In this document: positions 6,610 through 7,179 of the stretch, one piece after another
Position numbering within the stretch: the first letter of the stretch is position 1
How the letters are laid out: each line of letters opens with the position of its first letter
NCBI GenBank assembly: GCA_025357175.1
Contig: JANXPS010000253.1
Location: 1-7,179 of the forward strand
Direction: 5' to 3'
Source of the DNA: Deltaproteobacteria bacterium
GTDB lineage: Bacteria; Desulfobacterota; Deferrimicrobia; Deferrimicrobiales; Deferrimicrobiaceae
Length of the DNA: 7,179 bases
The notes under the pieces: model-generated
Seen by the model: the letters and a program-made list of their open reading frames with translations, nothing else
What the model was told of the DNA's origin: nothing
Databases searched by the model: none
Made by a program: the position numbers and the translations under genes

Positions 6610-6901
6610 GGTTCGGAAGATCCACGTCGGGTTCGATCCTGCCATGGAGCGCAGAACACGACGAACCGGAAATCAGCGATCGACGGCCGCACCGGATGGG
6701 AATGAGGAGGTTTACGCGCCTGACAAACGCGTTCAGCAAAAAGGTGGTGAACCTTCGGGCAGCAGTCGCGGTCCATTTCGCGTACTACAACTTCGTGCGC
6801 GTTCACAGCACCATCCGTGTTACGCCGGCCATGGCGGCAGAGGGCTTTAGAACAGGCTTTGGAGCTTGGATGAGCTGGTGGAGCGGGCATTACGAAAATA
6901 G
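6610..6901 (+). pseudogene. Decayed C-terminal end of an IS1-like transposase
   Basis: From 6696 the frame reads MGMRRFTRLTNAFSKKV, then AVHFAYYNFVRVHSTIRVTP and AMAA, the conserved C-terminal segment of IS1-like transposases. Upstream, in another frame from 6610, GSEDPRRV and QNTTNR resemble the family's GNPDPKH and ERQNLTMR stretch that holds the catalytic glutamate; here the glutamate codon is lost. Downstream, after AMAA, the expected end WSLDELVERALRK and its stop (TAG at 6899-6901) occur in a different frame, consistent with a 2-nt insertion near 6838, and a TAG at 6848-6850 interrupts NRLW. The 26-bp insertion at 6665-6696 accounts for the first frame change. The first two thirds of the gene are absent. 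An open frame runs on to 6950 but its last residues are a frameshift product. The remnant is not functional. Confidence 0.82.
6665..6696. repeat. 26-bp insertion between ACCGGA direct repeats in the IS1-like remnant
   Basis: ACCGGA occurs at 6665-6670 and 6691-6696 with 20 bp between. Removing one repeat plus the 20 bp joins the codons into QNTTNRMGMRRFTRLTN, which restores the family's normal sequence and frame. The segment therefore looks like a small insertion with a 6-bp duplication. Confidence 0.7.
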
Positions 6902-6957
6902 AATGCCGGGGCCTAGCATGAAATTGGCTGATCGCGTCTCAACAGGTTGAGTCATGG

Positions 6958-7020
6958 TCATCGGGTCGCGAGCAGTTTCGCGAGCGCAGGGAATAACCCC
7001 TGCATCGCGGCGGGATCCAA
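6958..7020 (-). pseudogene. Possible 3' tail of a minus-strand gene cut by the IS21-type element
   Basis: Read on the minus strand from the inferred IS21 end, 20 codons give a plausible protein tail (LDPAAMQGLFPALAKLLATR) ending at TGA (6960-6958). If real, the rest of the gene lies beyond the element, outside the window. I do not recognise the family. The stretch is short enough to be chance. Confidence 0.25.
6986..7003. repeat. Short hairpin GCAGGG / CCCTGC
   Basis: A 6-bp perfect stem with a 6-nt AATAAC loop. There is no following T-run, so it is not a convincing terminator. It also coincides with the possible coding tail described at 6958-7020. Confidence 0.35.
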
Positions 7021-7101
7021 TGTTGGTTTTCAGAACCTTTCACCCCCCTCGAAGCTACTTTTTCAAATCATTCACCCCCCCTGCGTGACCGGATGGTATG
7101 A

Positions 7102-7142
7102 CCCTCCTTGCGCCTGCCCTTTGCGGGGCAAGGCCTGGAGGG
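7102..7142 (+). promoter_or_regulatory. Hairpin that would sequester the istA ribosome binding site
   Basis: CCCTCC (7102-7107) can pair with GGAGGG (7137-7142), the Shine-Dalgarno just before the istA ATG. The adjoining TTGC (7108-7111) pairs with GCAA (7128-7131) across a small bulge. A transcript entering from outside would fold this way and limit transposase translation, a control known from other insertion sequences. Its role here is inferred. Confidence 0.45.
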
Positions 7143-7145
7143 AAC

Positions 7146-7179
7146 ATGGCATATCGCGAGGTCACGATGATCGAAGTGA
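7146..7179 (+). CDS. istA: IS21-family transposase IstA, first 11 codons
   Basis: ATG at 7146 follows GGAGGG by 3 nt and opens MAYREVTMIEV, the very typical beginning of IS21-type IstA proteins, which continue with a helix-turn-helix and a DDE core and work with the ATPase IstB. Only 34 nt are in the window, so intactness cannot be judged. The identification rests on this short but distinctive N-terminus together with the repeated end sequences upstream. Confidence 0.75.
   Translation, partial: MAYREVTMIEV

Larger units (their letters stand above)
7021..7179 (+). mobile_element. Left end of an IS21-family insertion sequence (runs off the window)
   Basis: The element is identified by the istA start at 7146. 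Its outer end is placed at TGTTGGTTTTCA (7021), a TG-start typical of IS21 ends. TTCACCCCCC recurs at 7039-7048 and 7071-7080, 32 bp apart, each after a TTTTCA-like stretch. Repeated subterminal sites bound by the transposase are characteristic of this family. The exact boundary is inferred, as the other end and target duplication are not in view. Confidence 0.65.

Noticed and set aside
6480..6950. Continuous 156-codon plus-strand frame as a functional gene
   Set aside because: Its start is antisense to the antitoxin gene and crosses the operator palindrome. Only the middle matches an IS1-like transposase, and the true family ending is in another frame.
6938..6951. CTCAAC-AG-GTTGAG inverted repeat as a terminator or operator
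   Set aside because: The loop is too short for a stable hairpin, there is no T-run, and it is not placed at a promoter.
1..7179. CRISPR array, tRNA or rRNA genes
   Set aside because: I saw no regularly spaced repeats and no tRNA-like or rRNA-like sequence on either strand.

Overview
The window is a GC-rich accessory region of a bacterial chromosome or plasmid. The GC-leaning codon use, the EcoEI-like type I restriction-modification (R-M) genes, the GNAT toxin pair and the IS1-like, ISL3 and IS21 elements suggest a member of the Pseudomonadota. The sequence alone does not identify the organism, and the insertion-sequence debris suggests a defence or genomic island.

Layout. Bases 1-4364, all minus strand and transcribed hsdR > hsdM > hsdS, hold a type I R-M operon: hsdR (4364-1794), hsdM (1783-329) and the first 110 codons of hsdS (332 to the window edge). 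hsdM and hsdS overlap by GTGA; hsdR and hsdM are 10 bp apart. HsdM looks complete. HsdR has the nuclease and most helicase motifs, but a block of roughly 40-50 residues carrying helicase motif VI appears to be missing in frame, so the locus may methylate without restricting. Bases 4365-4686 are non-coding and contain two near-identical 17-bp repeats exactly 100 bp apart that look like ISL3 element ends.

Bases 4687-6504, minus strand, hold an antitoxin (6504-6103), a GNAT acetyltransferase toxin (6098-5556) and an ISL3-type transposase (5559-4687) whose ATG overlaps the toxin stop codon. The transposase has also lost its middle in frame, and with it two of its three DDE catalytic residues. The antitoxin-toxin pair has a near-consensus sigma70 promoter (TTGACA, 17 bp, TAATAT). 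Its -10 box lies at the centre of a perfect 42-bp palindrome, the probable autoregulatory operator.

Bases 6568-7179, plus strand, are mobile-element debris. First is a decayed 3' end of an IS1-like transposase with a 26-bp insertion flanked by 6-bp repeats, a frameshift and a nonsense codon. Then comes about 120 bp that may include the 3' tail of a minus-strand gene. Last is the left end and first 11 codons of an IS21-type istA, preceded by a hairpin that would hide its Shine-Dalgarno sequence.

No wholly new system is evident. The points most worth checking are the motif VI-less HsdR beside an intact HsdM, the palindromic toxin-antitoxin promoter with a two-part antitoxin, and a catalytically gutted transposase placed as a third gene of the toxin-antitoxin operon.
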